Source of the DNA: Streptomyces antibioticus
GTDB taxonomy: Bacteria; Actinomycetota; Actinomycetes; Streptomycetales; Streptomycetaceae
Reading direction: 5' to 3'
NCBI RefSeq assembly: GCF_001514065.1
Contig: NZ_KQ948427.1
Location: forward strand, 62,001-126,000
DNA length: 64,000 nucleotides
Shown here: positions 53,503-62,270 of the stretch, in pieces
Numbering within the stretch: the first letter of the stretch is position 1
Layout: every line of letters starts with the position of its first letter
Notes under the pieces: generated by a model
Seen by the model: only the letters and a program-made list of their open reading frames with translations
Told to the model about the DNA's origin: nothing
Databases searched by the model: none
Translations under genes and position numbers: made by a program

Positions 53503-54465
53503 ATGAGCACTGCACAGCACAAGATCGGTTCGGGGTACGACGCCCACAGCACGGCCGACGACGTCCTCGCCGGCATCGACCTGACCGGGAAGCTCGCCGT
53601 CGTCACCGGCGGCTACTCGGGACTCGGCCTGGAGACCACCCGTGCGCTCACCAAGGCGGGCGCCCGCGTGCTCGTCCCGGCCCGCCGCCCGGACACCGCC
53701 CGTGAGGCGCTGGCGGGCATCGACGGCGTCGAGGTGGACACCCTCGACCTCGGTGACCTGGACAGCGTGCGCGCCTTCGCCGACCGCTTCCTCGCCTCCG
53801 GCCGCACCATCGACCTGATGATCGACAACGCCGGGATCATGGCCTGCCCCGAGACCCGGGTGGGCCCCGGCTGGGAGGCCCAGTTCGCCACCAATCACCT
53901 CGGTCACTTCGCCCTGGTCAACCGGCTGTGGCCGGCGATCGCACCCGGCGGCGCCCGCGTGGTCTCGGTGTCCTCGCGCGCCCACCACTTCTCCGGGATG
54001 CGCTGGGACGACGTCCACTGGCGGCAGGGCTACGACAAGTGGGAGGCGTACGGGCAGGCGAAGACCGCGAACGTCCTGTTCGCCGTCCACCTCGACAAGC
54101 TCGGCGCCGACCAGGGCGTACGCGCCTTCTCGCTCCACCCCGGCGGCATCCACACCCCGCTCCAGCGCCACATCCCCAAGGAGGAGATGATCGAGCGCGG
54201 CTGGATCGACGAGGACGGCACCCTCCTCAACCCCGGCTCCTTCAAGACCCCGGAGCAGGGCGCGGCCACCCAGGTGTGGGCGGCGACGTCGCCGCAGCTG
54301 GACGGCCTGGGCGGGGTCTACCTGGAGGACTGCGACATCGCCGAGCCCGCCGTCGACGGCGATGTGAGCGGCGGCGTCAAGGCCTGGGCGATCGACCCGG
54401 AGCAGGCGGCGCGCCTGTGGGAGCTGTCGGCGGAGCTGACGGGCGTGAACGCCTTCGCCTCCTAG
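53503..54465 (+). CDS. Short-chain dehydrogenase/reductase
   Basis: 320 residues. Cofactor loop VVTGGYSGLGLETTRAL, DNAGIM, active-site Ser in VSVSSRAHH and Tyr/Lys in YDKWEAYGQAKTANVLF (YxxxK written as YGQAK). Resembles retinol-dehydrogenase/WWOX-like SDRs. Substrate unknown. Expression should depend on a MerR-family activator not encoded nearby, and translation is probably leaderless. Confidence 0.9.
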   Translation: MSTAQHKIGSGYDAHSTADDVLAGIDLTGKLAVVTGGYSGLGLETTRALTKAGARVLVPARRPDTAREALAGIDGVEVDTLDLGDLDSVRAFADRFLASGRTIDLMIDNAGIMACPETRVGPGWEAQFATNHLGHFALVNRLWPAIAPGGARVVSVSSRAHHFSGMRWDDVHWRQGYDKWEAYGQAKTANVLFAVHLDKLGADQGVRAFSLHPGGIHTPLQRHIPKEEMIERGWIDEDGTLLNPGSFKTPEQGAATQVWAATSPQLDGLGGVYLEDCDIAEPAVDGDVSGGVKAWAIDPEQAARLWELSAELTGVNAFAS

Positions 54466-54471
54466 ACGGCC

Positions 54472-55995
54472 TCAGTCGTCTTCCCCCGCGGCCGCGGGGT
54501 CGGGCTCCTCGCCGACGGTGTACGTGTCCTTGACCTTCACCTCGGAGACCCCGCGGCCCTCCGGGAAGACCCGCCGCCAGTCACCGATCACATGCAGCTC
54601 GTCGGTGCCCATGGCGCGGACGACCGTGAGGCCCTCCTCGTGGGCCTTGAGCGCCTTCATCCAGAGGTTGGCGAAGGCCTGCGAGCGGATGAGGTGCATC
54701 CAGTCGGGGCGGTACAGCTCCCGGTTGTAGTTCGACTCCCCCATGGTGGAGACGAACTTGGAGTACATCGCCTTCACGTACTCCAGCGTCACGTCGTCGT
54801 CCTCGGCGATCGCCCGGTCCCGGGCCTCCTTCAGCGCGACCCGGAACTTCTCCAGCAGGCCTTCGGTGGCGCCTGAGGTGAACGACTCGTGGATCTCCGG
54901 CGGGTCGCACAGCCCGTACTTCGGCCCCGACAGGCGCAGCAGGAGCCGCAGGGTCGGTTCGGTGACCCAGAGCGGGCCGGGCTCGTCGCGGTTGCCGATC
55001 GGGTTCGGCAGCTCGGCCTCGTGGTCCCAGGCCGGCGGGGTGATCAGATGGACGCCGGCGCGGCGGCGGTCGTGGTCGAAGCCGGTGGAGTGCTCCAGCT
55101 GACCGATCGGCAGATGGGTCTTGAGCGCCGACAGATACGCGCCGTTGATGTCGAGCGCGGTCACCTCGTGCAGGCCCGGCGGGAGTTCGGTGCGGGCCCA
55201 CTTGGGGCGGGCCTCCCAGATGCGGTCGGCGCCGCGCGCGGTCTGCTTGCGCAGGATGTCCGGGATCCAGGGGTGCGCGACGACGTCGTACCGGCCGCCC
55301 TTGCGGGTCTCGTCCAGCAGCGCCATGGCGTCCGGGATGGCCTTCTTCACCAGCGCCGCGGTCGCGGCCTCCAGGTCCCCGCCGTGCTGGGCGAGGGCGC
55401 CGGCGACCGCGGAGGCGATGAGGTCGGGCTCCTGGGAGGCGGCGGCCTGCATACGGCGTCCTACGGGGACGACGCGGACGGGGGCGGGGGCGGGGGCCTG
55501 CTGCTTCTTCGGCTCGGGAACGGGCTCTTTCTGCGGCTCGGGTTCCGGAGCCGGCGCCGCCGGTGTCGTCGTACCGCAGTCGGCCGGGTCGAGGTGCTGC
55601 GGGAAGCCGGCAACCTGGTGGTGGGCGGGGGCCCCGCAGAGAACGCAGGGCTGCGGCGCGGCGAGGGCCTCGACCTCATCGGTCTCGCCCGTGTCCACCT
55701 CATCGGTCTCGGGCTCTACGTCCTCCTCGGCCGCCTTCTCCTCCTCCGCAGGGTCCGCCAGCTTGGCCTGGGCGCCCTCCAGGAAGTACGCGTACTTCTC
55801 GCGCACCTCCCCGCTCGGGTCCCGCCCCGCCTCCCAGCCGCCCACGGTCGAGGGGCTCACCCCGAGGGCCTGGGCCACCTGGGCACGGGAGAGGTTGAGG
55901 CCCTCGCGCAGGGCGCGCCGTACGTCGACCGGCGGCAGCGGCACCTCCTGGCGGGCGCCGGCCAGCAGGGCGTCGATCGCGTCGAAGTCCGTCAT
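54472..55995 (-). CDS. Tap-like protein: XRE helix-turn-helix plus polymerase-palm-like domain
   Basis: 507 residues. Residues 18-75 are an XRE helix-turn-helix (LNLSRAQVAQALGVSPSTVG, then GWEAGRDPSGEVREKYAYFL) of the style seen in telomere-associated Tap proteins. A possible zinc site follows (PCVLC 116-120, HLDPADC 134-140), then a Pro/Glu-rich linker (145-180). In the C-terminal half, LDINGAYLSALK (281-292) resembles polymerase motif A, YVKAMYSKFVSTMGESNYN (406-424) motif B, and MGTDELHVIG (462-471) motif C. The gene is coupled to the small XRE gene upstream (ATGA overlap). Role in DNA end maintenance is a hypothesis. Confidence 0.6.
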   Translation of the reverse strand: MTDFDAIDALLAGARQEVPLPPVDVRRALREGLNLSRAQVAQALGVSPSTVGGWEAGRDPSGEVREKYAYFLEGAQAKLADPAEEEKAAEEDVEPETDEVDTGETDEVEALAAPQPCVLCGAPAHHQVAGFPQHLDPADCGTTTPAAPAPEPEPQKEPVPEPKKQQAPAPAPVRVVPVGRRMQAAASQEPDLIASAVAGALAQHGGDLEAATAALVKKAIPDAMALLDETRKGGRYDVVAHPWIPDILRKQTARGADRIWEARPKWARTELPPGLHEVTALDINGAYLSALKTHLPIGQLEHSTGFDHDRRRAGVHLITPPAWDHEAELPNPIGNRDEPGPLWVTEPTLRLLLRLSGPKYGLCDPPEIHESFTSGATEGLLEKFRVALKEARDRAIAEDDDVTLEYVKAMYSKFVSTMGESNYNRELYRPDWMHLIRSQAFANLWMKALKAHEEGLTVVRAMGTDELHVIGDWRRVFPEGRGVSEVKVKDTYTVGEEPDPAAAGEDD

Positions 55996-56273
55996 CGGGC
56001 CACCGCCCTCGGGCCACCGGAGCGGCGCTTCCGTACGGGCAGGGTCTCGCAGGCCCTGGTGGGGCCGGCGAGGAGGTCGAGGACGTCGATGCCGAAGTGC
56101 GCGGCGAGCGCGTCGCAGTCGGCCAGGCTCCAGGCGGCGCTGCCGGACTGGCGGCGGCTCACCTGCGCCTGGCTCACGCCGAGCGCGACGGCGACGTCCG
56201 CCTGTGACTCACCCGTCGCGTGCATCAACGCGGCCACCGACGACCTCACCCGTTCTCCCAAGGACAGTCCCAC
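55992..56273 (-). CDS. Small XRE-type DNA-binding protein
   Basis: About 93 residues from GTG 56273; ATG 56297 is an alternative start. Helix-turn-helix: ESQADVAVALGVSQAQVSRRQSG, followed by ALAAHFGIDVLDLLAG, the usual fifth helix. The basic C-terminus (VRKRRSGGPRAVAR) may be disordered. Its stop overlaps the ATG of the Tap-like gene, so the two act together. Confidence 0.75.
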   Translation of the reverse strand: MGLSLGERVRSSVAALMHATGESQADVAVALGVSQAQVSRRQSGSAAWSLADCDALAAHFGIDVLDLLAGPTRACETLPVRKRRSGGPRAVAR

Positions 56274-56399
56274 CCCGCCAACCCTACCCGGCCTCATGCG
56301 TCAGCCGTATGAAGCATGCCGTCCACGCATGGGCGCGTCGGGTCCGGCTGCCCGGGTACTCGGGTGCTCCCCCGCAGCGCAGGCCCGAGAGGAGCCAAG

Positions 56400-57428
56400 G
56401 TGAGCAGCACAACGGGCAGCAGGATCGTCGTCACGGGCGCCACCGGCAACGTAGGCACCAGTGTGGTGCGGCTCCTGTCGGAGGATCCGGACGTCGGTTC
56501 CGTGGTGGGGCTGGCACGCCGGGCCCCCGAGTGGTCGCCGCCGAAGACGGACTGGGTCACGGTCGACCTGTCCTCCGAGGAGACGGATCTGGCGGCGGAG
56601 TTCGCCGGTGCGTCCGCCGTGGTGCATCTGGCCTGGGCGTTCCAGCCGACGCATGATCCGGCGGTCACCTGGCGCACCAACGTCCTCGGGTCCATCCGGG
56701 TGTTCGAGGCGGTGGCCGCGGCCAAGGTGCCGACGCTGGTGCACACGTCGTCGGTGGGCGCGTACTCACCGGGGCCGAAGGACGAGGCCGTGGACGAGTC
56801 GTGGCCGACGCACGGCTGGCCGGATGCCGCGTACTGCCGGGAGAAGGCCTATCTGGAGCGGGCCCTGGACACGTTCGAGCGCGACCACCCCGAGGTGCGG
56901 GTGGTGCGGATGCGGCCGGCGTTCCTGTTCAAGCGGGAGTCGGCGAGCGAGCAGCGCCGTATCTTCGGCGGCCGTTTCCTGCCCGGGCCGCTGGTCCGTC
57001 CGGAGCTGCTGCCGTTCCTGCCGGACATCCCGGGCCTGCGGGTGCAGGCCCTGCACACGGACGACGCGGCCAAGGCGTACCGGCTGGCCCTGCGCTCAGA
57101 AGCCCGCGGCGCCTTCAACCTGGCCGCGGAGCCGCTGGTGGACGCGGAGCTGCTGGGCGAGCTGCTCGGCGCCCGCCCGGTCCGCCTGCCCCGCACCGCG
57201 GCCCGCTCGGCGATCGCCGCGGCCTGGGGCCTCCATCTGCTGCCCGCCTCTCCGCACCTCTTCGACGCGGTCCTGCGCCTGCCCCTCATGGACTGCACCC
57301 GCGCCCGCACAGAACTCCGCTGGCGCCCGGACCACACGGCGACCGAGGTGCTGGAGGAGTTCCTGAAGGGGTTCCAACAGGGGGCCGGGGCGGACACGGT
57401 GCCGATGCGGGGGCGGAAGGCGGGCTGA
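56400..57428 (+). CDS. NAD-dependent epimerase/dehydratase family protein
   Basis: 342 residues, extended SDR: IVVTGATGNVGTSVV nucleotide loop, VHLAWAFQPTHDP, HTSSVGAYSPG and a YCREK catalytic pair. The C-terminal substrate part is variable. Probably a sugar-nucleotide or small-molecule oxidoreductase; substrate unknown. GTG start after GAGAGGAG. Divergent from the XRE/Tap-like pair. Confidence 0.87.
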   Translation: MSSTTGSRIVVTGATGNVGTSVVRLLSEDPDVGSVVGLARRAPEWSPPKTDWVTVDLSSEETDLAAEFAGASAVVHLAWAFQPTHDPAVTWRTNVLGSIRVFEAVAAAKVPTLVHTSSVGAYSPGPKDEAVDESWPTHGWPDAAYCREKAYLERALDTFERDHPEVRVVRMRPAFLFKRESASEQRRIFGGRFLPGPLVRPELLPFLPDIPGLRVQALHTDDAAKAYRLALRSEARGAFNLAAEPLVDAELLGELLGARPVRLPRTAARSAIAAAWGLHLLPASPHLFDAVLRLPLMDCTRARTELRWRPDHTATEVLEEFLKGFQQGAGADTVPMRGRKAG

Positions 57429-57445
57429 GGCGGCGCGCACGCAGC

Positions 57446-57488
57446 TGATCGCGGGCCGGGAGACCGGCTGAGCCCGGGCCCGCATCAG
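57446..57488. terminator. Hairpin after the epimerase gene
   Basis: TGATCGCGGGCC near 57446-57457 pairs, with one mismatch, with GGGCCCGCATCA near 57475-57487. No T tract. It separates the epimerase from the convergent small gene. Confidence 0.5.
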
Positions 57489-57501
57489 TGGACGTTCTCC
57501 G

Positions 57502-57735
57502 TCAGTCGGACGGCTCCTGTGGTTCCGGATGTTCGGGGTGCACGGTGGCGGAGTGGGGTGCGCCCTGGCGGCCCGTGCCTGCCTGGTCCGTGTCGGGGAC
57601 GTCGGTGGTGGGTTCGTTCTCGTCGGGCGGTTCGGGGGTCGCGTCCCAGCGGTCCTCGCCCTGTCCGGCCTGCTGGTCCGGCAGGTCCCTCGGGACGGGT
57701 TCGCCGTCCGGGCCCCGGCGGTGCTTGTCGGCCAC
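57502..57735 (-). CDS. Small hydrophilic protein, probably disordered
   Basis: 77 residues, very rich in Pro, Asp, Glu, Gln and Thr, with no hydrophobic core. GTG 57735 has GGGAGG at ideal spacing, which is the main reason for believing the gene. No family recognised. Follows the ROK gene on the same strand with an 83-bp gap. Confidence 0.6.
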   Translation of the reverse strand: MADKHRRGPDGEPVPRDLPDQQAGQGEDRWDATPEPPDENEPTTDVPDTDQAGTGRQGAPHSATVHPEHPEPQEPSD

Positions 57736-57818
57736 GGCGTCCTCCCTTCGCGTCGTGGGGAGACACGCGAGTACCTCCGCCGGTCGCCGGTGAAACCCGG
57801 TGACCGGCATGCGGGCGC

Positions 57819-59108
57819 TCAGTGCGGGCTCCGCTCCTCCAGGGCCGTGCGCCAGGCGGGGTGCGGTCCCTCGGGGGCGGGTTCGGGGCGGCGGCCGCCG
57901 CGGGCGAAGAAGTCGGCGAGCGGCAGGATCGCGGCGCCGACGGTGACCGCGTCGGGGCCGAGCCGGCCGAGGTCGATGGTGACCTTCTCGGCCGGGTGCC
58001 GCAGGGCGTACGAGGCCGCGTGGCGGCGTACGGCGGGCAGGAAGCGGGTGCCCAGCTGGAGGCCCGCCCAGCCGCCGATGAGGATGCGCTCGGGCTGGAA
58101 GAGGTTGATCAGGTCGGACAGGCCCGCGCCCAGGTACTCGGCGGTCTCCTCCAGCACGGCCAGCGCGACCGGGTCGGCGGCGCTGTCGTCGGCCGGGTAG
58201 GCGGCGGCGAGCATCGCGGTCAGTGCCGTCTCCTCGTCGGTGCCCTCGGGTGGCCGGCCGCCCTCCTCGCGCCAGCGGTCGAGCAGCGACTCGGCGCCCG
58301 CGTACGCCTCCAGGCAGCCGAGCGCGCCGCAGCGGCAGCGGCGGCCCCGCACCCGTACCGTCAGATGCCCCCACTCGACCGCCCGGCCGTTCTCCACCTC
58401 GGGCGTGACCAGGCAGGCGCCGACGCCGGAGCCGAAGAGGACGACGACCGCGTTGTGCGCGCCGCGTCCGCCGCCGAACCACATCTCGGCCTGGCCGAGG
58501 GTCTTGGCGCCGTTGTCGATGAAGTACCGGACCGTATCGGGGAGTCGGGAGGTCGAGCGGAGCAGGGCCTCCAGCGGGACCGCGTCCCAGCCGATGGTCT
58601 GGCCGTGGACCACCGCGCCCCGCTCGGGGGTGCGCTCCACGATGCCGGGGACACCGATGCCGACGCCGAGGAGCTGCTCGGGGGCGATGCCCGCGTCGGC
58701 GAGCACCTCGGCGACGCCGTCGCGGATGTGCCCGACGATGACCTCGACGTCGTAACGCTGCTGGGTCAACGGCCGTTCGGCGCGGGCCAGTTCGGTGAGC
58801 GTCAGGTCGAACAGCTCGACGCGGACCCGGGTCTCGCCGACGTCGACGCCGATCATGTGGCCGCTGCCGGGGGCCACGCGCAGCAGGGTGCGGGGGCGGC
58901 CGCCGTCGGAGTCGACGCTGCCCGCCTCCTCCAGCAGGCCGTCGGCGACGAGATCGGCGACGACGTTGCTGACCGAGCCGGAGCTGAGGCCGGTCGCCGG
59001 GCCGAGTTCGAAGCGGCTGAGGGGTCCGTCGAAGTAGAGCCGTTGCAGCACGGCTGTCCGGTTGGCCCGCCTCAGATCGCGTACCGTGCGCCCGTTCCGC
59101 CCCGCCAT
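57819..59108 (-). CDS. ROK family transcriptional regulator
   Basis: 429 residues. N-terminal winged helix (NRTAVLQRLYFDGPLSRFEL, then GLSSGSVSNVVADLVADGLL), then the ROK sugar-kinase fold: GVDVGETRVRVELFDLT (ATP loop), GVGIGVPGIV, and the zinc motif CRCGALGCLEAYAG. NagC/XylR-type repressor responding to a sugar. ATG 59108 after GGGGAG. No sugar-uptake operon is adjacent, so it likely acts at a distance. Confidence 0.92.
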   Translation of the reverse strand: MAGRNGRTVRDLRRANRTAVLQRLYFDGPLSRFELGPATGLSSGSVSNVVADLVADGLLEEAGSVDSDGGRPRTLLRVAPGSGHMIGVDVGETRVRVELFDLTLTELARAERPLTQQRYDVEVIVGHIRDGVAEVLADAGIAPEQLLGVGIGVPGIVERTPERGAVVHGQTIGWDAVPLEALLRSTSRLPDTVRYFIDNGAKTLGQAEMWFGGGRGAHNAVVVLFGSGVGACLVTPEVENGRAVEWGHLTVRVRGRRCRCGALGCLEAYAGAESLLDRWREEGGRPPEGTDEETALTAMLAAAYPADDSAADPVALAVLEETAEYLGAGLSDLINLFQPERILIGGWAGLQLGTRFLPAVRRHAASYALRHPAEKVTIDLGRLGPDAVTVGAAILPLADFFARGGRRPEPAPEGPHPAWRTALEERSPH

Positions 59109-59183
59109 GTGGCTCCCCTCCGACCCCTGTCCGACCTGCAACATACCGCTGCGAGGGCACGAAAGGCGACTTTCCCCACCCTC

Positions 59184-59970
59184 TTAATTCACGATGTGAA
59201 CTATGACGGGGGTCTCCGTCTCACGCTCGGACTCCGCGACGGGGGCGCCGTAGCGGGCGAGGGTGTGCCAGACCATCTTCAGGTCCTGGAGGTCGTGGCG
59301 GCCGGTGCGGGCGGCGTTGCCGATGAGTCTCGGGTCGATGTGGCCGTCCTCGGCGATCCGGGCGCCGAGTTCGGCGTACTCCTCGCCCCGGTAGGCCGCA
59401 CGCCGGCACAGCTCCGACACGCTGAGCCGGTAGCCGGGGTGCCATTCGACCGGGCAGGGCAGCAGCCGGGCCGCCGCCTCGACGGGCGTGCCGCGGTAGC
59501 AGGCGTCCAGCACGAGCGCCTCCACGTCCCCGGCGAGGGTGACGCCGCCGTGGATCTGGGCCTCGATGTAGTCGTTGAGGGCGTCCTGGTCGTCCGCCTC
59601 GGCCAGGGCGATGAGGGACATCCCGGCGGCCACACCGAAGTGGACCGGCTCGGCGGCGCTGTCCGGATAGCAGAAGGTGGCTCGGGGCAGCGCGGTGCCG
59701 GTCAGCCGGAAAGGATGCGGCTCTCCCAGCGCCAGCGGTCGCCACCCGGGTGCGCGGTGAGGCCGCCGTTGCTTGTGCCGGTCACGAACTGGGAGTGGTA
59801 GCTGCCGTCCCGCAACAGCGCCTCCAGGATGGGCAGCCCGCCGGTCAGCCGGTCGGGTGGAAGTTCAGCGTGATGCGTATGTCGGGGTCGACGGCCGGTC
59901 CCGACGACAGTGCCGCCACGTGCCGCAGCGCCGCCCGGGCCCTCGGTGACCGGATGCCCTCGAAATTCAC
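59184..59970 (-). pseudogene. Decayed DUF3626 gene
   Basis: The remembered DUF3626 sequence is recognisable in three pieces in different frames. Piece 1 starts at GTG 59970 after GAGGAGG and runs to ITLNFHPTG, where one G seems lost (CACCCGACC for CACCCGGACC), ending in TGA. Piece 2 continues as DRLTGGLPILEALLRDG to RWRWESRI, then stops. Piece 3 resumes as LTGTALPRATFCYPDSAAEP after an apparent deletion of about 30 codons and runs to 59184. One frameshift plus one internal deletion point to a true pseudogene. Confidence 0.75.
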
Positions 59971-60073
59971 TGGCTCCTCCTCGGGGGGGTCGACTACCCT
60001 GGCGGAACCTAGGGGCACTAGGTAATTCGCCCACTTGTTTCGCATGAAGCAAGACTCCCAAGGAGGCTCTTCC

Positions 60074-60568
60074 ATGAGATCACTGACCGAGCACGACATC
60101 CGCAATGCTTTCGTCAATTGCTCCAAAGGAGAGGCCAAGCGTCTGACCGTGCCGCGCGATCTCGACGAACGCCCTTGGGACGACCTGGACTTCCTCGGCT
60201 GGCGAGATCCCGGAGCGCCGGACCGCAGTTACCTGGTCGCCGAGCGGCGCGGGCGGCCCGTCGCCCTGAGCATGCGACTCGCGTCCGCGCACCGCGGCTT
60301 TCTGCACCGCAGCATGTGCTCGCTGTGCCTGACGACCCACCCGGGCGGCGGCGTCGCGCTGATGACCGCACGCAAGGCGGGCGCGGCCGGGCGCGACGGC
60401 AACTCGGTCGGCCTGTACATGTGCTCCGACCTGGCCTGTTCGCTGTACGTCCGGGGCAAGAAGGTGCCGCAGAGCACGCTGCGGATCGAGGAGAGCCTGA
60501 CGCTGGACGAACAGATCGCCCGCACCACGGGCAATCTGTCCGCCTTCCTCGACAAGCTGGACGCCTGA
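60074..60568 (+). CDS. FBP-domain (FusB-like, EF-G-binding) zinc protein
   Basis: 164 residues. N-terminal helical part with FVNCSKGEAKRLTVP, then a treble-clef zinc finger: SMCSLCLTTH and YMCSDLACSLYVRG (Cys pairs). FusB-type proteins bind EF-G and help it leave the ribosome, giving fusidic-acid tolerance; actinobacterial FBP proteins are annotated by homology only. AAGGAGG before ATG 60074. Convergent with the quinone reductase, 1 bp apart. Confidence 0.87.
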   Translation: MRSLTEHDIRNAFVNCSKGEAKRLTVPRDLDERPWDDLDFLGWRDPGAPDRSYLVAERRGRPVALSMRLASAHRGFLHRSMCSLCLTTHPGGGVALMTARKAGAAGRDGNSVGLYMCSDLACSLYVRGKKVPQSTLRIEESLTLDEQIARTTGNLSAFLDKLDA

Positions 60569-60569
60569 C

Positions 60570-61571
60570 TCAGTCCAGGGCACCCACGGCCAGCACGATC
60601 TTGCCGCGGTTCGCCCTGTTCTCCAGCCGCTCGTGCGCGGTGCGCGCCTGCGCGAGCGGCAGCACCGTCTCGACCGGCACCCGGTACACGCCCGCGGCGA
60701 CCCGGTCGGCCAGTTCCCGCAGGTCGGCCCGGGGGTCGTAGCCCTGCAACTGCCGGTTGGTGAGCTGGAAGCCGTGGATCGTCACGTTCTTCGGGTAGAA
60801 GTCGCGGGTGTCGATCGTGCTGGGCTCCAGCGCCACGTTGGCGAGCGCGACGACCCGGCCCCCCTGCCCGACCTGGCGCAGGCTCCGGCCGAAGGACGCG
60901 CCCCCGACGGTGTCGAGGACGACCTCGGCACCACGCCCGCCGGTCAGCCGCAGCACCTCCTCGACCTCGGCGTCTCCGGGGTGCGCGGAGGTGTCGAGGA
61001 CGGCGTCCGCCCCGAACTCCCCGGCCCAGGCGGCCTTCTCGGCCGATCCGGCGAGCGCGATCACCCGGGCCCCCGCGTCGGCGGCGATCTGCACGGCCGC
61101 GGTGCCGACCCCGCTCGCCGCGGCCTTCACCACGATGGTGTCGTCCTTGCCGACCCGGGCGAGGTGCCGCACGCAGTACCAGGCGGAGAGCCACGCGATG
61201 GGCAGAGCGGCCGCCTCGACCAGGCTCACACCGTCGGGCAGCGCCACCACCTGGGTGGCGGGCACCACGGCCGACTCGGCGTAGAAGCCAGGGGACTTCC
61301 CCGCGTCCAGGGCGACGACCCGCTGCCCGGCCTCAAGCCCTTCCACGCCCTCCCCCAGCTCGGCGATCACACCGGACGCCTCGGCGCCCGGAATCAGCGG
61401 GGGCTTGCCGGCGCGGTGATAGACACCGCGCCTGACGAGGGCGTCGGCGCGGTTCACGCCGGCCGCCGCGACCCGTAGGAGCACCTCCCCCGGTCCCGGC
61501 ACCGGTTCCGGCACCTCGACCTCGACCAGCACCTCGGGCCCGCCGAACTCGTCGATCCGCACCGCACGCAT
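60570..61571 (-). CDS. NADPH:quinone reductase
   Basis: 333 residues, zinc-free medium-chain dehydrogenase: AAGVNRADALVRRGVYHRAG, and the NADPH site KAAASGVGTAAVQIAADAGA. Reduces quinones or similar electrophiles. ATG 61571. It is divergent from a CGNR regulator, with a large dyad between them (61596-61637), so regulation by that protein is likely. Confidence 0.9.
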   Translation of the reverse strand: MRAVRIDEFGGPEVLVEVEVPEPVPGPGEVLLRVAAAGVNRADALVRRGVYHRAGKPPLIPGAEASGVIAELGEGVEGLEAGQRVVALDAGKSPGFYAESAVVPATQVVALPDGVSLVEAAALPIAWLSAWYCVRHLARVGKDDTIVVKAAASGVGTAAVQIAADAGARVIALAGSAEKAAWAGEFGADAVLDTSAHPGDAEVEEVLRLTGGRGAEVVLDTVGGASFGRSLRQVGQGGRVVALANVALEPSTIDTRDFYPKNVTIHGFQLTNRQLQGYDPRADLRELADRVAAGVYRVPVETVLPLAQARTAHERLENRANRGKIVLAVGALD

Positions 61572-61595
61572 ACCCCACCCGCTCTCACACGTCGC

Positions 61596-61637
61596 TGACA
61601 CCTCTTGAACAGGTGTCACCTTGCGACACTGGTTCAA
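61596..61637. promoter_or_regulatory. Compound operator between the quinone reductase and CGNR genes
   Basis: TTGAACAGGTGTC (61605-61617) and GACACTGGTTCAA (61625-61637) form a dyad matching at 11 of 13 positions. Overlapping it, TGACACC (61596-61602) and GGTGTCA (61612-61618) form a perfect 7-bp dyad. Probable binding site for the CGNR protein. Confidence 0.65.
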
Positions 61638-61642
61638 GGGGT

Positions 61643-61671
61643 GTCAAGGTCTGGCCCCCTGCGGGTAGGCT
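61643..61671 (+). promoter_or_regulatory. Promoter giving a leaderless CGNR transcript
   Basis: TAGGCT (61666-61671) lies 7 bp before the GTG start; a weak -35 (GTCAAG, 61643-61648) is 17 bp upstream. The start codon would be at or next to +1. Confidence 0.5.
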
Positions 61672-61678
61672 CGGCGTC

Positions 61679-62260
61679 GTGACCACGACCAGCCCCGACC
61701 CCGATCTCGTCTTCCCGTTCATCGGGGGCCGCCCCTGCCTGAACTTCGTCGCCACGCTCGGCAAACGGCACGCCACGCCCAAGGAGCGGCTGCCGGACAC
61801 CGCCGCCCTGGCGCGCTGGCTGACCCAGGCGGAGCTGGCCGCGGGCGAGGAGCCGGTGCGGGTGACCTCACGGGATCTCGCGGACGCCCGGCTGCTGCGC
61901 GAGGCCGTCCACCGTTTCGTGCGGGCCGCCATGGCGGGGCAGGGGCCGGACGCGGCCGATGTCGGGCTGATCAACGCCACGGCGGCGCGGCCGGACCTGG
62001 CACCCCAGTGGGGCGCGGTGCGCTGGACGGCGCGGCATCCCGCGCGGGCGGCCCTGGCCACCGTCGCGCGGGATGCCGTACTGCTGGCGAGCGGGCCGCT
62101 GATGGCGCGGGTCAAGGAGTGTGAGAACCCGGAGTGTTCCCTGCTGTTCCTCGACGACTCCCAGGCCCGGCGGCGGCGTTGGTGCTCGATGGAGCGGTGC
62201 GGCAACCTCGCGAAGATCGCCGGCTACCGGTCCCGCAGCCGGGCCGTGGGCAGCGCCTGA
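61679..62260 (+). CDS. CGNR zinc-finger transcriptional regulator
   Basis: 193 residues. N-terminal ABATE domain (FIGGRPCLNFVATLG, typical), C-terminal CGNR zinc finger: ECENPECSLLFLDDSQ and RRWCSMERCGNLAK with four Cys. DNA-binding regulator; ligand unknown. GTG 61679 has no ribosome site but a -10 box close by, so the transcript is probably leaderless. Likely target is the divergent quinone reductase. Confidence 0.9.
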   Translation: MTTTSPDPDLVFPFIGGRPCLNFVATLGKRHATPKERLPDTAALARWLTQAELAAGEEPVRVTSRDLADARLLREAVHRFVRAAMAGQGPDAADVGLINATAARPDLAPQWGAVRWTARHPARAALATVARDAVLLASGPLMARVKECENPECSLLFLDDSQARRRRWCSMERCGNLAKIAGYRSRSRAVGSA

Positions 62261-62270
62261 CCTCGGGGTT

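Noticed and set aside
54472-56273. Window lies at a chromosome telomere because of the Tap-like gene
   Set aside because: No terminal palindromes, no tpg gene next to it, and ordinary genes continue on both sides.
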